Below, in pieces: positions 1 through 12,299 of a stretch of 64,000 nucleotides of DNA. The stretch is from NCBI GenBank assembly GCA_029891345.1, contig CM057009.1, positions 300,925,466 through 300,989,465 of the forward strand, read 5' to 3'. The DNA is from Dryococelus australis. Its lineage: Eukaryota > Arthropoda > Insecta > Phasmatodea > Phasmatidae. Below the pieces are notes generated by a model that had not been told where the DNA came from, did no database searches, and saw only the letters and a program-made list of their open reading frames with translations. The number at the start of each line of letters is the position of its first letter. The stretch's first letter is position 1. Position numbers and translations under genes: made by a program.

Positions 1-822
1 CGTTTCCACGCCGAACTATTGCAATTTCCCCTGCACCACGTGGTCCGCTACGAACTTCATCCAGCGGCATCCGTGCCAGAAAATTGTTTTCACACATGTG
101 TGTATTTATTTTGAATACTCATCTCGTGTCCCATCTTATTTAACATATCATTCAAGGGTCTATGTAATTTTGTAATTAGTTTACGGTGCAATTATTCCCG
201 TCCTAGCCAGCTCTGTGTAAAGGCAATTAACACACTACCCACGTGCTGGAGGGCGAGCCCCGACGAGTTTGCGTTAGTGATGCCAAGTTATCACACGTGT
301 TAATGTGTATTAAGGGTTTTCATTTGTAATTCACTGTGTCCTGTCATCAGGGAAAAACCATCAGTCCACCCTAGCGGCTGTCGGCCCTCTTCCCTTGTGA
401 GGCTGTGCTTTCACGCACCTCAGTGAGATCATCCATTTAGCTGTGCGCTAGATAAATTACGGGCTGGGGAGAAGCCAAGCGGAATTGGCTAGTCATGACA
501 GAGATAATCATTTCATTGGCATGTTGATGTGTATGAACAATATCAATAAAAACAAGTCTACAGTGAACTCAATTTTTGATTCAGTAGTGACAGTGTCCTA
601 GCCACATATGTTTATCAATTGTTTATTTCAGTGGTTTTATTAAAAGTTTAGTATTGCCAACGTGTTTGTAAGTATGCACGGGTGAGAAGGACACTCAGAA
701 CCCACAACATCCCTGAGAAGCCTGAGTCTCAATAGTGCAGTGATTGGGAAGGACCGCTGGCGCCCAAATTACCAGTATGTATTTGTGTCATCGTTCGTCT
801 CGTGTCTCACCCGACGGTGTCA
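1..822 (+). mobile_element. Ty3/gypsy LTR, family B, right-hand part
   Basis: This is the reverse complement of the start of the complete LTR at 50184-52119, matched block for block. Shared landmarks include a tract near 20-60 (CCACGTGGTCCGCTACGAAC), the AATAAA context near 540, and the closing TCACCCGACGG...TCA at 808-822. The left end lies outside the window. The sequence after 822 is not the leader seen after other family 5' LTRs, so this is either a solo LTR or the 3' LTR of a plus-strand element to the left. It is non-coding. Confidence 0.85.
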
Positions 823-1544
823 GTGTGCAGTAAATGTGTTTTAGGTAGTCATGTCGACATGTTAGCAAAAATGTGTGTAGTTAGTGTATGTGGTGCAGTG
901 CACTTTATATACTTTAGTTAAGACAAACTACAAGGAAAACAAGAGATGAGAAAGCACTTCTAAAGCACACAAAACAAGTGAAGTGTTTCACGCTATTAAA
1001 GAAACAAGAGTCCCACATTCATTAAAGCAATTAACATGCACTAACTAAAAAGCAGAAGTGGAGCTATACGGGGCGGGGAGGGCTATGTTACGTCAGGTGC
1101 TTCGTTGGCAAGGGCTCCTACGTGAAGCGCTGACACGCGTGGCGAACTGACCTACTTCTTTATTGCTTACAGCATGTGCCCTGTGCACGTGAAGCTAACA
1201 GCTGTCACTGTAATTGGCTTCAAAATACTTAAGGAAATATTAGCACTGGAAAGGGATCAAGAAAGATAGTCTAATGATATTGAAAATCTTGTGTGACATA
1301 AGCAGCTGTAATTAAAAAAAAAAAGCTACATTTAAGGTGGGAGTGAAAGAATTACATGTAAACGCAGCGTGGCGACGTGAAGTGTAGCCACGTGTCTTTG
1401 TCGCTGCGGCTAGTGTCTCTAAGTGCTGTGCAAATGAAAGTTTGAAATACAACGTGAAGCTAACTTGCCTATGCGCGAGTTGGGGTCGAGAGGCGACTCC
1501 ACAAGTGTAACGTCTCCCCTTCCGAACTCGTGGTCTGACCACTT
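823..1544. other. No gene recognised
   Basis: This is mixed-composition DNA after the LTR. Short open frames near 1310-1610 have no recognisable motif and look fortuitous. The segment 1400-1540 is GC-richer and may belong to the LTR-like remnant on its right. Confidence 0.5.
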
Positions 1545-2195
1545 AACCAATAATATCTTATTCATCTGTATCAAGACTAGGACGAGGTAGACGTACGTAT
1601 TCAGGGACATAGCTCTACTAGTACACTAACAACTTCAGCAAGTTCATAACACAACTACTTTATTGAACATTAGAGATATATAAATATATAGGAATTGTTA
1701 CAACACGTTATAATAAAAGATGGACAACAAGTATTCAGTTAATAGCTACTCATAGGGGGCTCGGCGCAGTTCAAGTTACAATATATATATATATATATAT
1801 ATATTCAAGTACCTAACCTTGCCAGTAAATATTGATTATCATTAAGGGTAAACGGGGTCTCGAAGGATAACATTACGCCCTAACTGCAAGTTTTTAGTTA
1901 TGCTCACCAATCAACACAGAAGAGGACCCAGAGCTCCTCAAGGCTTTGGTGTCGTGATGCTCACGTTGCCAGCTCCGGTAACGAACATCATGTGACCTCA
2001 AGCGTCGTCAAGTAACTAGGGGGGGGGGGGGACGGCATCTATGGCCATTTTATATGATCCGCCCTGTACGTCAGTGTCAATGTTTAATAAAAGGGCTCAA
2101 TCCATACCCCATCATAGTTTAGGTGGTAATTCTCATGTGGCCGTTGTAGCTTAGGTAGTCATAATTTGTGAGCGGCTCTTCCTGGCCGCTACAAC
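1545..2195 (-). repeat. Possible LTR-like remnant, unassigned family
   Basis: Read on the minus strand, the block opens TGTAGCGGCCAGGAAGAGCC near 2195. It carries AATAAA near 1664-1659 followed by GT-rich sequence, an arrangement typical of an LTR polyadenylation region. A GC-rich leader-like stretch follows left of 1545. It contains an (AT)12 microsatellite at 1781-1804 and a G13 tract at 2019-2031. No second copy and no target-site duplication were found, so the assignment is tentative. Confidence 0.25.
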
Positions 2196-3180
2196 ATGTG
2201 CCACCAGTCTGGTCAGGTATATAACTCTGTACATTTCTGTAACAACATTTGATCAGTCTAAGATAAACCACTCACTGTCACACTTTATCATGTTGCACTC
2301 CAGAACAATGCATAGGCAAATTGTTTCAGTTATATGCATGTCTTTAGAAATACTATATCCTAAACCACTTTTCTATCACTTAATAACAAAATTAACTAAA
2401 GGTTGGTAACTGTAAATTAAGCATTTTTGAAGCCCTGGTTACTTTTTTCTTTTGGCCAATTTATATATTTCCGTTACTCTTTTATGTAAACACTGCCATG
2501 CGAGTAATAAACAAAGTTTTTACGTTTCACCATACTCAAAAGCAAAAGTCAGAGGTCACAATCAAATGTATTTATTGGTTATTATGTCCGATGACACTGC
2601 CTCAAAAAGTGCTCACTTTACCGTCAACATACCATAAACATCTATTTTGAAACCCTTCAAAACATAAAATTTGAAACAGTAATTTTTAGGCATTCTTTTA
2701 AAAGCTTTAGTGAAAACTTTTTGCAATTAGAACTATGCTAACATCATACTGAACACATCTCATACAGCACTATGATCACTTTAAATACAAAATGTGAAGT
2801 TCCATTTGTTCAGCTGTAAGCCTTTCCCAGAAATGCAAATAATTAACTTTTGCTTTAGTTGTATCACTAATTAAAATTTATTAAGTGAATTAATCATATG
2901 AGTCTGTAATTTTCTCACCTTACTTATCTGGTACACAGCACCTGAGTAGCATCCATCACACCTCTGATGTCACTGCATCTTCTAACACTCATTCACAGTT
3001 CATACCATAGCTTGCACTGCTTCAGCAAGCCGCCATTCGTCCATGCACACACATCGCGCACACAGCCACACCAACTCTTTCTACTGTAACTGTTCATCGC
3101 CTATGTACACATTACCTATTTACATGACACTTTTCCCCCTACGATTACAGCACAAAGTTTTTTTTCTAAGTCTACCTTAT
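2196..3180. other. AT-rich DNA, no gene recognised
   Basis: AT-rich sequence with only short open frames without motifs. It resembles intronic or intergenic background. Confidence 0.5.
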
Positions 3181-4439
3181 TTCTAAGTGTTAAGTGTGCG
3201 CCCGCGGTAGAACAGGAGCTTGTTGGGTCTCAGGGCTGCGCCCCTTACGCATAAAAGGAAAGGAATTCTTGCGAGGAGGCGTGCATCTCGGCCGAGAGGG
3301 AATAGTAGCCATGGCCGGAATTAAGGCCATAACTACCTCCTTAAGCGTACCTATAGCTGGAGTTGTATTCTAGAAGAGGTATGATAAAACCTGCACAGAC
3401 ACGCTAAAACCCATGCAGACAGAAAAGATTAAGTGTAGGAGTATTAATGAAAAATGCTACAGGAAATAGCAGGTTTTGACTGAGTAATGGTTTAAGACAA
3501 AGAACTAGTAGAGAGGTGACGGGCTTATGGGCCAGCATGTTAGAGGCACATGCACCCTTGAGTTGGGTACTGCCGTCCATGTTCCTGTGCAGGCTGCCTG
3601 CACAGCAACATCGACAGCAGTGTTTGTTGCAGGGCTCCTCCTGTTTCTCGTCGAGTGCGTCAAAAACCAGAGCAGCTCAGGCATGGCACCGATGCCATCT
3701 TTTCTCTTCTGCAGCGATGCCAGGAACTCCGCGCCGTCAGTAAAGGCGGGGAGTAATGGATCGGAAAGTCACCCTCTCCCCCTCATTCGAACTCTCCCTT
3801 GGTCGTAGACATGAGACTCAGTCGGCGGGACATCCAGGAGCTACCAGGTGTGGAGGTGAATCCGCTGGCCCAGATGCGAAGGCTGCCATTGAGGTTCTTC
3901 GGAGGTCCGATGCTCTTCAAGTCCAATCCTCACACATCCACAGTCGACAGCCCGCAGAATCCAGCAGTGAGGGGGTTCGCCAACTTTGCATGTTTCAGCA
4001 CCTCTGGACTGCCCCCAGTCTCCCCGTCTTGATTGTTGGGCTGCCTCCTGCCGATGTGCTACTGCCATCTTCAACTGAACGACCCGGATAATCTATGCCC
4101 ACGATGACGGCTCTATCAAGCCGACCTCTTGGTCCACGAATCAGTATTTTATACTCCTGACATTCCCAGAACCTGGGAATCCTCGATCCTCCACCTGGGG
4201 ATGTGACTAGTTGCAGATAGGTGCAGCATCTGAGCGGCAAACAGTCCCACCAAGAACGCAGACACACCTCACCTTCGCTGGATCCAAGGAGCGGGCAGTT
4301 CTCAGAGAGTGAGCAACTCCGAGTGTGGTGTTGATCCCGCAGCAGCTCAGCTACTCAATGTTGTGGCGGGATCTCGTGATCAAACTCTGCTAGTAAAACT
4401 TGGGGGAAGCTATCAGCTGATTTTCTATCTATATTATAG
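3181..4439. other. GC-richer segment, no recognised gene
   Basis: This 1.2 kb block is clearly richer in GC than its surroundings and has overlapping open frames of 75-111 codons on both strands (3516-4267). None shows a domain I recognise. It adjoins the minus-strand gag-protease fossil on its right, so it may be the remains of that element's downstream part, but no reverse transcriptase or integrase motif is visible. Confidence 0.35.
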
Positions 4440-4569
4440 ACCGTGCACCTTTCTTTATCACCAAAATTTTTAACTGCCTTGTGGCAGGTTCAACTATTGT
4501 ATTCTGTTCCTGTAACCATGGCACACCTGGTATCGCATCCTCACGTACTTGTGGTTACTGTAGCAGTTG

Positions 4570-5255
4570 TAATGATTTCTAAGTCACAAACTCTGACTGA
4601 AACACCGTGGCTTGCCCTATCGTTCCGCTGATGTGCTGGTCAGTAGCAAGCCTAATGATGTGGGTGGTAAGGGTTACATCGCTCTTGTTGATAAAATGTG
4701 GACATACAAAATTATGTGAGGTGGCGGTATCAATCAGGGCATGACAAGATTGCCCATTCATATACACCAGTATGTGAATGAATTTTGCCATGTTACCACT
4801 AACCTATTGAATCAGTGCTTGCTGTGGTGTCAACTCCATGTTGTACGATGAGACCGGGGCATCAGAGGCATCAGGCTCCTTTGCTCCTATTTCCAGTTTC
4901 CCTGGTTGCTAGGTGCGGGTTCTTTGTAGCCGTCAAGGTGGGAATTATTGGGGCATCTGGTTATGCCAATAAAACATACCCACTGGCTTGCGATAGCGGC
5001 AGGCTGTTTGTGGTGGTTTGGTCTTGCCCCACTTGATGTACACTTTTCCAGTTTCCTTGTTGACATTGTCACTAATTTGGCCGTGGTTATCATGACGGCG
5101 CAGACTATTTTCACCGTTACTGTCCCCAGCGGAAAATTTCCTTGGTTTTGGTCCAAATTGTTGTTTTTGGTTGCGGTTGGCTTGGTCCCGCGACTTGCTG
5201 CTGTCATCACCGTGCGACCTGTGTTGCCATCATGCAGCACCATTCTCACGAAGCA
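4570..5255 (-). pseudogene. Retroelement protease and nucleocapsid-region remnant
   Basis: The left part encodes a retropepsin-like active-site region with the pattern ALIDTATSHNF, matching the LIDTGASHNF-type motif that places a catalytic aspartate in Ty3/gypsy proteases. The same motif recurs in the other fossils here (VIDTAASHNFV in family B). The right part is rich in Lys, Gln, Asn and Thr, as expected between capsid and protease. In such elements the protease cuts the Gag-Pol polyprotein. It is broken and not functional as it stands. Confidence 0.75.
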
Positions 5256-5314
5256 ATGAACACGTGTTCCATTTGAGGATGATTGTGGCTTTTAACAGAT
5301 CTTCCAAGTTGCTG

Positions 5315-6060
5315 TTAAGAAAGTGTATCAATGCGGCACAGTATTCCAGCAGGACTGCCTCTGCTATGATTTCTTAGGTTTCCCTCACTGACAACTACGG
5401 GTGAAAGCACTTGATCAGGTGCGCATTTTGCATTATGAATGTGAGCAGTTTTTCCCCTGGCTGCTGTTCGTGCCACATCAGTTTGTTTAGCACTTAGAGT
5501 GAAGCAAATGTTCTGCCATATCGACGCTGAAACGAGTTCATAAGCTCTTCCCATCTGAGGCAGTAATGATTAATAGCACTCCACAACTTTGCTGCATCAT
5601 CATGCAGTTGGTTGCCTAGGCAGCTCACTCACTCAACCTCACACACGCCATACCATTGCAGATGGGATGTGCATTCTTTCAAGAAGGCTGAAATATCCTC
5701 ACTCGCCATTCCTTTGAAGGTTGGTAGCTTTTGAAAACGTGTTGGGGTACGTTTCAGGCCATTGTCCACATTCAATGCATTTACCGTTGCTTGATTTTTC
5801 CTCTGCTGACTCTCTTGTGGCCAACTATGAGCTGTTTTTTGCCCATAGCTGTTGATTGGAAATGTTGTCACCGGTGTTTCTGCAGAAAAAGGGGTTGGTA
5901 CTACTGCTTGCATTGCTTGTGGAATTATTTGGGAAGAATAGTAAGCAGGTAGTTGCAGCAGGTATGGTATCATTGGCTAAAGTGGAAAAGGTACTGGATG
6001 TAGGGTCGGCAGTACTTGCGTCGACTGAGCAGTTGACACCGGTATGTGGTTAGCGGTCAC
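5315..6060 (-). pseudogene. gag: Gag capsid-like remnant
   Basis: A 114-codon open stretch at 5629-5973 contains LPTFKGMASEDISAFLKEC. This resembles the LPxFxGxxxEDxxxFLxxx segment that begins the capsid N-terminal region of many Ty3/gypsy Gag proteins. Capsid would assemble the particle around element RNA in the cytoplasm. Further weak similarity continues leftward to the protease remnant. The region is broken several times. Gene order (capsid right of protease on the minus strand) agrees with a gag-pro arrangement. Confidence 0.65.
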
Positions 6061-6289
6061 GTGTGCGCTATGGTGATGTGACTTTAGTTGCTGGTGTTTC
6101 CTTTGGCCATGCAGTCATTATACTTAAGTTGCACTCCCTGTGAGTCCAGTATTTCACTCGCTGTTTAACAGGGTTCCTGTACCGTTGTGTTGCAATAATT
6201 GCGCTGGTTACTTCCTTGATTCGCTTCTCCCCTGCAGTCCGCTGGTTGCTACTCGGCGACATGCTGTTCGAGTTCTGGAAACAAGTAAT

Positions 6290-6752
6290 CTAAATTTTGC
6301 ATAGTGTTCTCTTTGGTTTGAAAATTTCACTGCTGCTGGCACACGTGAAACAGAGTCCCATTACAGTTTCTGCTATGTTCCTGCTTAGGCACTCATTGTG
6401 GTACTGAATTTGGCACTGTGTGCAATTGAGAAGTGGCGTTTCTTGACCTACACACAATAAATTTGCACACCAATTTGGTTGTTGGTAATTTGGAAAAATG
6501 TTTGCAATTTTGTCAGCATTGTTGACTGTCTGTTTCCCATCACTTTGATTATCACGGTTGTCCGCGGCACGGTTGTTTGACAGGCTGGACTTCCGACTAC
6601 ATTTGCAGTACCTGGTGCCTAATTCATATTTATCCACTATGTTGTTGGGCATAGGGCGTAAACACTGCAGACACAACCGTGCCGGTGCACGTGATTGGGT
6701 CTGGCCAGCCATGGATTTCTTGTCAACAAATCCATGTGCACTGTGCAAGTGA
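6290..6752 (-). pseudogene. Cysteine-rich N-terminal gag region
   Basis: An open stretch of 152 codons holds paired cysteines: CLQC near residue 27, CANLLC, CTQCQIQYHNEC near residue 115, and CFTC close to the end. The spacing C-x2-C ... H-x2-C ... C-x2-C resembles a PHD-like treble-clef zinc finger. It sits upstream of the capsid-like remnant, the same place where family A has a clearer PHD-like cluster. A zinc-binding role is inferred from spacing only. Confidence 0.5.
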
Positions 6753-7181
6753 CTGGGTTACAGAAGCGTGGTGCAGCATTGGAGGGGAGGGAGCAACTTC
6801 CCCTCTTGCGCATGTCCCCTCAGGATGTGCCATTAGGGGGTAATAACCGGCCGACGTTGCCACAGAAAGCGGGGAGGTTGAGTGCTGCCCACTCTGCCAG
6901 CTCTCTGCAATTGATACCAGCCCAGTTGTTCTGGTGCGGTGGAGGAGGAGATGCTGGTGCATGCCCTCCACACTTTTGTCCACTGTGCTGAGCAGGTGGC
7001 ACGAGGCTGACGTCATGTGCCATCCCAATATGGCCGCATTCTGCTCGTGCTCCTTCTTTGCTGCTACAGTGGCGTCGGTCTGCTGTTCTTTGGGTGTGCT
7101 TTCTCTCATGACCATGTGGCATCTTCCTGACATCTTGGATTAATCTGGAAAGCATTGTGGCACTGCTGCTGGCTTTGCTGG

Positions 7182-7505
7182 TCATCCACGTTGCTCCCTC
7201 GTTACGGGTAGTGAAGGAAAATGGACAGGAAAAATTTTGCAGAAAATTTGGAAAATATTTTTGGTGGTAGAAATTTGCAGGAAAAATTTGTACGCTAGGA
7301 TAACAGAAGGATTACCCCACAAAATTAGGGGCCATTTTTGATGCTGGTGCATCAGATGAAAAGGGGTATATGGTGTTTTGAAGAGCGGTAAATAATCAGG
7401 TTGGGAAATTTGGTAATTGGTAATGTTACCCGGGGCACTAGGTATCAGCCAGGTGTTGGTGATACCATGAAGTTCTGGTAAAGCTGACTCTTCTTGAAGA
7501 ATCAT
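7182..7505 (-). pseudogene. Unrecognised open stretch upstream of the gag remnant
   Basis: A 107-codon open frame rich in Pro, Ile, Leu and Phe, beginning MILQEESALPELHG. It lies at the upstream edge of the family C fossil on the same strand and could be the start of its first reading frame. No domain is recognised and no similarity to the family A or B gag start was seen. It may equally be a fortuitous frame. Confidence 0.3.
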
Positions 7506-7560
7506 GGAGGCCGATGACCAAGGCGGTAATCTTTTGGCAGTTAAAATATTAACTCCTCAT

Positions 7561-8226
7561 GATAACTGTATAATTCCCTTGCTTGACACGCTGTGGCCTA
7601 TTCAGGCTGACCACACACCCTTAGAATGCATTTGATTATGTTGCAGTAATATATGAACACTTAGACACATGAATAAAGACACTTGCAAATATTATAATTT
7701 TGGCGGGAATGGTGGGGGCCCGTGCCCCTAAGTGCCCGAAGGTGAACCCAAATTAAAACGCACGTAAACTCATTCAATGTAGCTTTTACGAGTAAACGTT
7801 ACATGTTTCTCTAGGAAACAACTTACAAAATGCTACTGGGCTTCACCCGCCAGGCTAGATAATGCTGAGAAAAATGGCTCGAAGACTGTACAATAATTTA
7901 CTGTGCAAATAAAGCTTCCCCATGCAATATAAGCACTGGGGAAGGTGGGAGGCGGAGTCTCGGGTGGCTGAACGAAATGGTCACACCTGACCAAAAAAAT
8001 TGAAAGTTTGTTGAAAACAGGAGTGCCAACAGAAAATAAGTAAATGATGACATCAAATGTTCATTCATTATTTATTGCAGTCTCTTAAAAAAAAAAAACA
8101 GTTGACACTTGCAGCAGAAGACAAAAAAAAACAGGAGATAGAATGGCAGCATGGTCATTCACTGCCTGACACGAACACTACATTGCCTGACTTGAAGAAT
8201 AAACTGTGGCTGACTGACAAACTCAC

Positions 8227-8258
<32 letters not shown>

Positions 8259-8350
8259 GAATGAATGCATCATTAAGTACACATGGTCCAATCATGGCTT
8301 CGCGAAGTGCAGTAACGTCCAAAAATAGCCCGTGAAATGTGACGTGGCTC
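7561..8350. other. No gene; short (CA)n(TA)n microsatellite
   Basis: Mostly AT-rich with a short GC-rich patch at 7705-7750. A small compound microsatellite, CA repeats followed by TA repeats, lies at about 8227-8258. Confidence 0.5.
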
Positions 8351-11300
8351 TAGAAATCAATAGAATTACATGCGTGCGGGCGATCACATCAGCCAACTGT
8401 GAGCTCAGTACTTTCCTTGTTACATCATGTAAGGCAATACGGCGGATATGTGTCTAGTTTGCTAACCCCTTGAAAAGTTGCACTGTCATCCTATGATTAT
8501 TACTACTGATGAAATTATTGGAATAAAATAATAAATTTGGAAAAATGAACATGTATAAAATATAAACAAATTATTATTGCCACGACTCTAAATACTAAGT
8601 GAATTAGTATCTTTGACTGCAATATCAAAATGATTTAATAATTACCAAAAATATAAATTATAACATAATGCAATGCTACATGGTGGGGGTGAAGCCAGTT
8701 CAGAGGAGAACAAAGATGAAAGAGGAACAAAGGAGAGTTCATTAGCCAATGAGAAATGAGTTTCCTCCAAGGTCTTTGAAAGCCTAATGATTTTGTGCAA
8801 AGCATGCAACAATGGTATAGCTGTAGTAACCATTGAAACAAAAAGCCTTTAGTGAGACATTCCATGGGAAAATAAAATTACATATAAGCTACTTCACTGC
8901 TTATAGCCACATCGAAAATTCTTATCGTAACAGAAGTTAACTCACAAATTGTGTTTCACTTCTACATATGAAAAATAATGAGAAATTTATTTTTAATCTA
9001 TACTATATAATTTACTCTTAATGTCACAGAACATTTCTAAACATCTTATTTTAAATCACTAAAATTATTTTGAACTTATTAATTTTACAGACTCCCAAAA
9101 TAATTATACTATATTCCTTTTTTATTTTTTATTTTTCAGAAAATTCTATTTTGACTTTCATTACATTATTTATTAAATGAGTCACACTAACAAATTATTC
9201 TGTGAAATTTATCTACGTGATTATCAATTAACTAAATGATCATTTTTTGCTTAACCAAGCAACTTTTTTTTAAAAATAAATTTAATAATGAAACTGATTT
9301 TTTTAAATATTATGATGAAACATAATTTCATATTTTCTACTTCAACATTTTTCATCTTTCAATTACTCTCTTTGCTGTAGAAGCCAACTGATAGTGTAAA
9401 TTACATGTTTTTATTTCTATAAGTTTCATTAATATCATTATAACTTTATTATAAATTTCATTATAGTTATTTGTTGAAAATTAGTCTATAAGATAAATAA
9501 AATAAATACTATATAATATTTAACCATTCAAAACACTGCAGCTATCAGAATGTATTCTTGCAAACTTACATTACAACTATATGTTACTGTCCAGTTGTTG
9601 AGTGATTTTTAAAATTAATTATCTGCAGAGAACCAGACCCACATTAACTGATTATGATAGTGTACTGTGTTGTTAGGCTAATAATATAGGAACAGAAATA
9701 AGGATCAAGAATTTATTTATTTTTTGTGTAGGCTCATTTTGTTGAAAATATATGAAAAGTCTAATGTACCGTTTAAACTCATTGCCTGAAAATTCACATT
9801 GACCATAAAATCCTCAAGACTTATTAAGCCCATTATGTGAAAACAAGACCACTGAAAACAATTCTACAACACTCAACTAAAATTTTGTTCCTTTCTTTAC
9901 ATTTAGTACACTTTCGCCCCTCTCTCTATCTTTTCAAACAAAAAACTTAAAAGCAAATCTTCTTAGCGGCTATGAACTTAATTTTCGAAGAAAAAGTTCA
10001 GAAACTTGTGAATATTAATTTCTCATTGTACTGTCAGTTATTTAACATGATTTATGTGACAAATGTACCGGTACCTGAATTTGTAGAATTGTGTTGCACT
10101 CTGTAATACTCTAAAATGGAAATTAGCTTAAAATGGAAATTAGCTAACGTATTATTCACGTATTCTCAGGATTTTGTAGCCATTGTTTTCATTTACTAGG
10201 CATCTGGGTTTCAGCAGTGTCAAAGATTTATATCGTTGCATTGTTTGGGCAGTCATTGAAAATCCATTTTTGTACGTCTTTCAAATTAAGTTTTTAATCA
10301 GCAAAATAGTTTATCATTAACATTCAACGTAATTGGCTGTCCTTTCTAAAAATCTGTGTTTTAAAAATTTGTGGTCCAACAGGACATCCAGTAATTAACA
10401 TAGTCCTTGATATATTGGCACTGAGATGGCACATTTCTGCAAAACCATTATTTCCAAGTCTGAAACTTATAATACTATTAGGCGAACACCATGTTTTCTA
10501 CAAAGCATGAATTAATAAATATTAAAATAAGCATATTTTACATTGAATAATAACAGCATCTCATACTCTTTTTAAAATAATACGCAGTTTTTAGTATTTT
10601 CAAAATTTTCTTGGATAGTTATAACTAGTCCAGTCATCACAGCCTATGATGATCAACCATAATTGAAGGGTGTAACCCTAAAACCTACTAAGTGATAAAA
10701 AGTTGTTTAGGAGTTGTGTAGGAAAACTACATTGCAGGTGAATGACTCAACAGTTTTAATCTAGAACCTTGGGTACACAAATTGTGTTATTGTATTACTG
10801 TAATCACATTAAATTACATGTATTCAAAATGAAGTGACAAAGTCACCAATTCTGAACATAGTTAAGTGCCAACATATGTTCTTTATCCCAGAAACATCTA
10901 GTGCTAATATACTTTAACCCTAGAAACAGGTGTCAAAATCTATGGTTTGTCTCTACAATCGCAAATGGTTAGAAACAGTAATATTACTCAGCATTTCCAT
11001 AACACAACTGCTTATAAAATTGCTTATATTTGTGATACAAATAGGTATAATGGATAATAGGTTGTCCTTTTTCTAGTTGCTCACCACTCTTTGCTTTCTA
11101 TCTCCGCAGAGTATGAACTTCTAATGTCAGGAACAGTCACTCCTTTTTATAGAACATGAACATGTGTCGATGTTTCTGCTTATTTGAATGTTTGCTTCAG
11201 TGCTACCACTCCTGGATTCTCTACGGAGACGTGTAACATGGATAAGTTTGGAATATTCAACTTCATTGTTATTAGAGAATCAGCCGCAGCTTGAATATTA

Positions 11301-11880
11301 ATAAAGCTGTCTTTATAGTCATTTCCATGACCTAAAATGTATTGGCAAGTGTAACAGATCAGACTACACAATGCAGCTAGTCGGGTACAAATACCTTGCA
11401 CATGCATTTCTCTATCAGAGCAAAGTCCCAGTCGCAAGGCACATAACTGTGACCAAACACAAGAATATTCTGTTCAATGGCACAAAACATACCCAGTGAC
11501 ACAAGGTAAAGAGATAGAAAGACCATCATCCTATTATGTTTTGAGCCACACAGTTATCACACCATATTATAAGATATCCTTTTATATCAATACTGTTCAG
11601 TACTTGAAGCAGACAAGACACTATTCTGTTACCCCTTCAGCCTGTGGTAATCTCATGCCACATGCATGGACACAGACGTTATAGCAAGACAACTGCCTCT
11701 TGTAAAACATATCACTGTGCAATAGGGTGGGGACAAACAAAACCTGCTGCATATCTATACATGCTACACTTACTTTGCTGTCAGGCCTCTGAGATTACCT
11801 GTGATGTTGGTTCAGTCCTAGTTTTACTGTGCTAGACTGAGTGGGTTTTACATTATTTCATTTCACATTGCAGCCGGTCA
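8351..11880. other. Long AT-rich stretch, no gene recognised
   Basis: About 3.5 kb of strongly AT-rich, low-complexity DNA without a convincing coding segment on either strand. Long A or T runs are frequent (for example 9115-9140 and 9265-9305). The composition and lack of TE signatures suggest intron sequence. Confidence 0.55.
10112..10145. repeat. 17-bp tandem duplication
   Basis: Two adjacent identical copies of TAAAATGGAAATTAGCT. Perfect identity suggests a recent slippage or duplication event in otherwise unique AT-rich DNA. Confidence 0.9.
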
Positions 11881-11889
11881 CAAGTTCTG

Positions 11890-12290
11890 CAAGTGTCTGC
11901 ACATGGAGGTCAATGAATGACAGATCAGGAATTACTTTCTTTACACATAATCTTAGTAAGTAACCTTAGTTGAAGCATTAGTATCATTTAATGCTTTGAA
12001 CAATCTGTGCATATTGAGATCATGGCTCAGGTATTCTTTTTTCTATGTAGCTCATGAACAGTGACACTTTGCTTGTGGTATACTGTTTATGTGGTCTTTA
12101 ATGCTCTCCCTAACCTCATTGGAAAGCTTCTTTGGTTTGGCACTGCTCTCACTTCTCTTCAAAAATGAATTTGCCTTTCTTTTTTCTTGTAACGATTGTT
12201 TGAAGGGTGCTCCTAGATACAGCAAAAATGTAAATGAAGGTCCACCAGCACACCTGAACATTATTTCCTTCTCCAGCTGAAATATAGTAC
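11890..12290 (-). pseudogene. Transposase-like ORF fossil (HINS-P-SHY type family)
   Basis: A minus-strand frame of 69 codons (12052-12261) ends with KLSNEVRESIKDHINSIPQ. Past two stops the similarity goes on with KKEYLSHDLNMHRLFKAL. From memory this order, a helix ending HI-x-S-x-P, then an SHY-like site, then YLSPDLNxxKLYxLF, is typical of a widespread animal ORF family thought to derive from DNA transposons. The region just upstream in another frame contains a lysine-rich stretch like the usual preceding part. It has at least two stops and a frame change. Function is unknown; the family assignment is from memory, not from a search. Confidence 0.45.
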
Positions 12291-12299
12291 ATTAATTTA

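Larger units (their letters stand above)
4440..7560 (-). mobile_element. Ty3/gypsy-like gag-protease fossil, family C
   Basis: Broken minus-strand element remnant. Reading leftward from about 7.5 kb it shows a low-complexity N-terminal region, a cysteine-rich domain, a capsid-like part and a retropepsin-like protease. No reverse transcriptase, RNase H or integrase motif follows to the left and no LTR is certain, so it is a partial copy. It carries many breaks and no long intact frame, suggesting considerable age. It differs in sequence from families A and B and from the 42.5-46.5 kb copy, so it is treated as a separate family. Confidence 0.75.

Noticed and set aside
3756-4267. Overlapping 111- and 90-codon frames as protein genes
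   Set aside because: No domain, no splice or start context, and both strands are open simply because the stretch is GC-rich.
11874-11955. Open 82-base segment between TTTCACATTGCAG and TTA|GTAAGT, a possible exon upstream of 13304
   Set aside because: Its end phase does not fit the favoured frame at 13304, and it adjoins the transposase-like fossil on the other strand.
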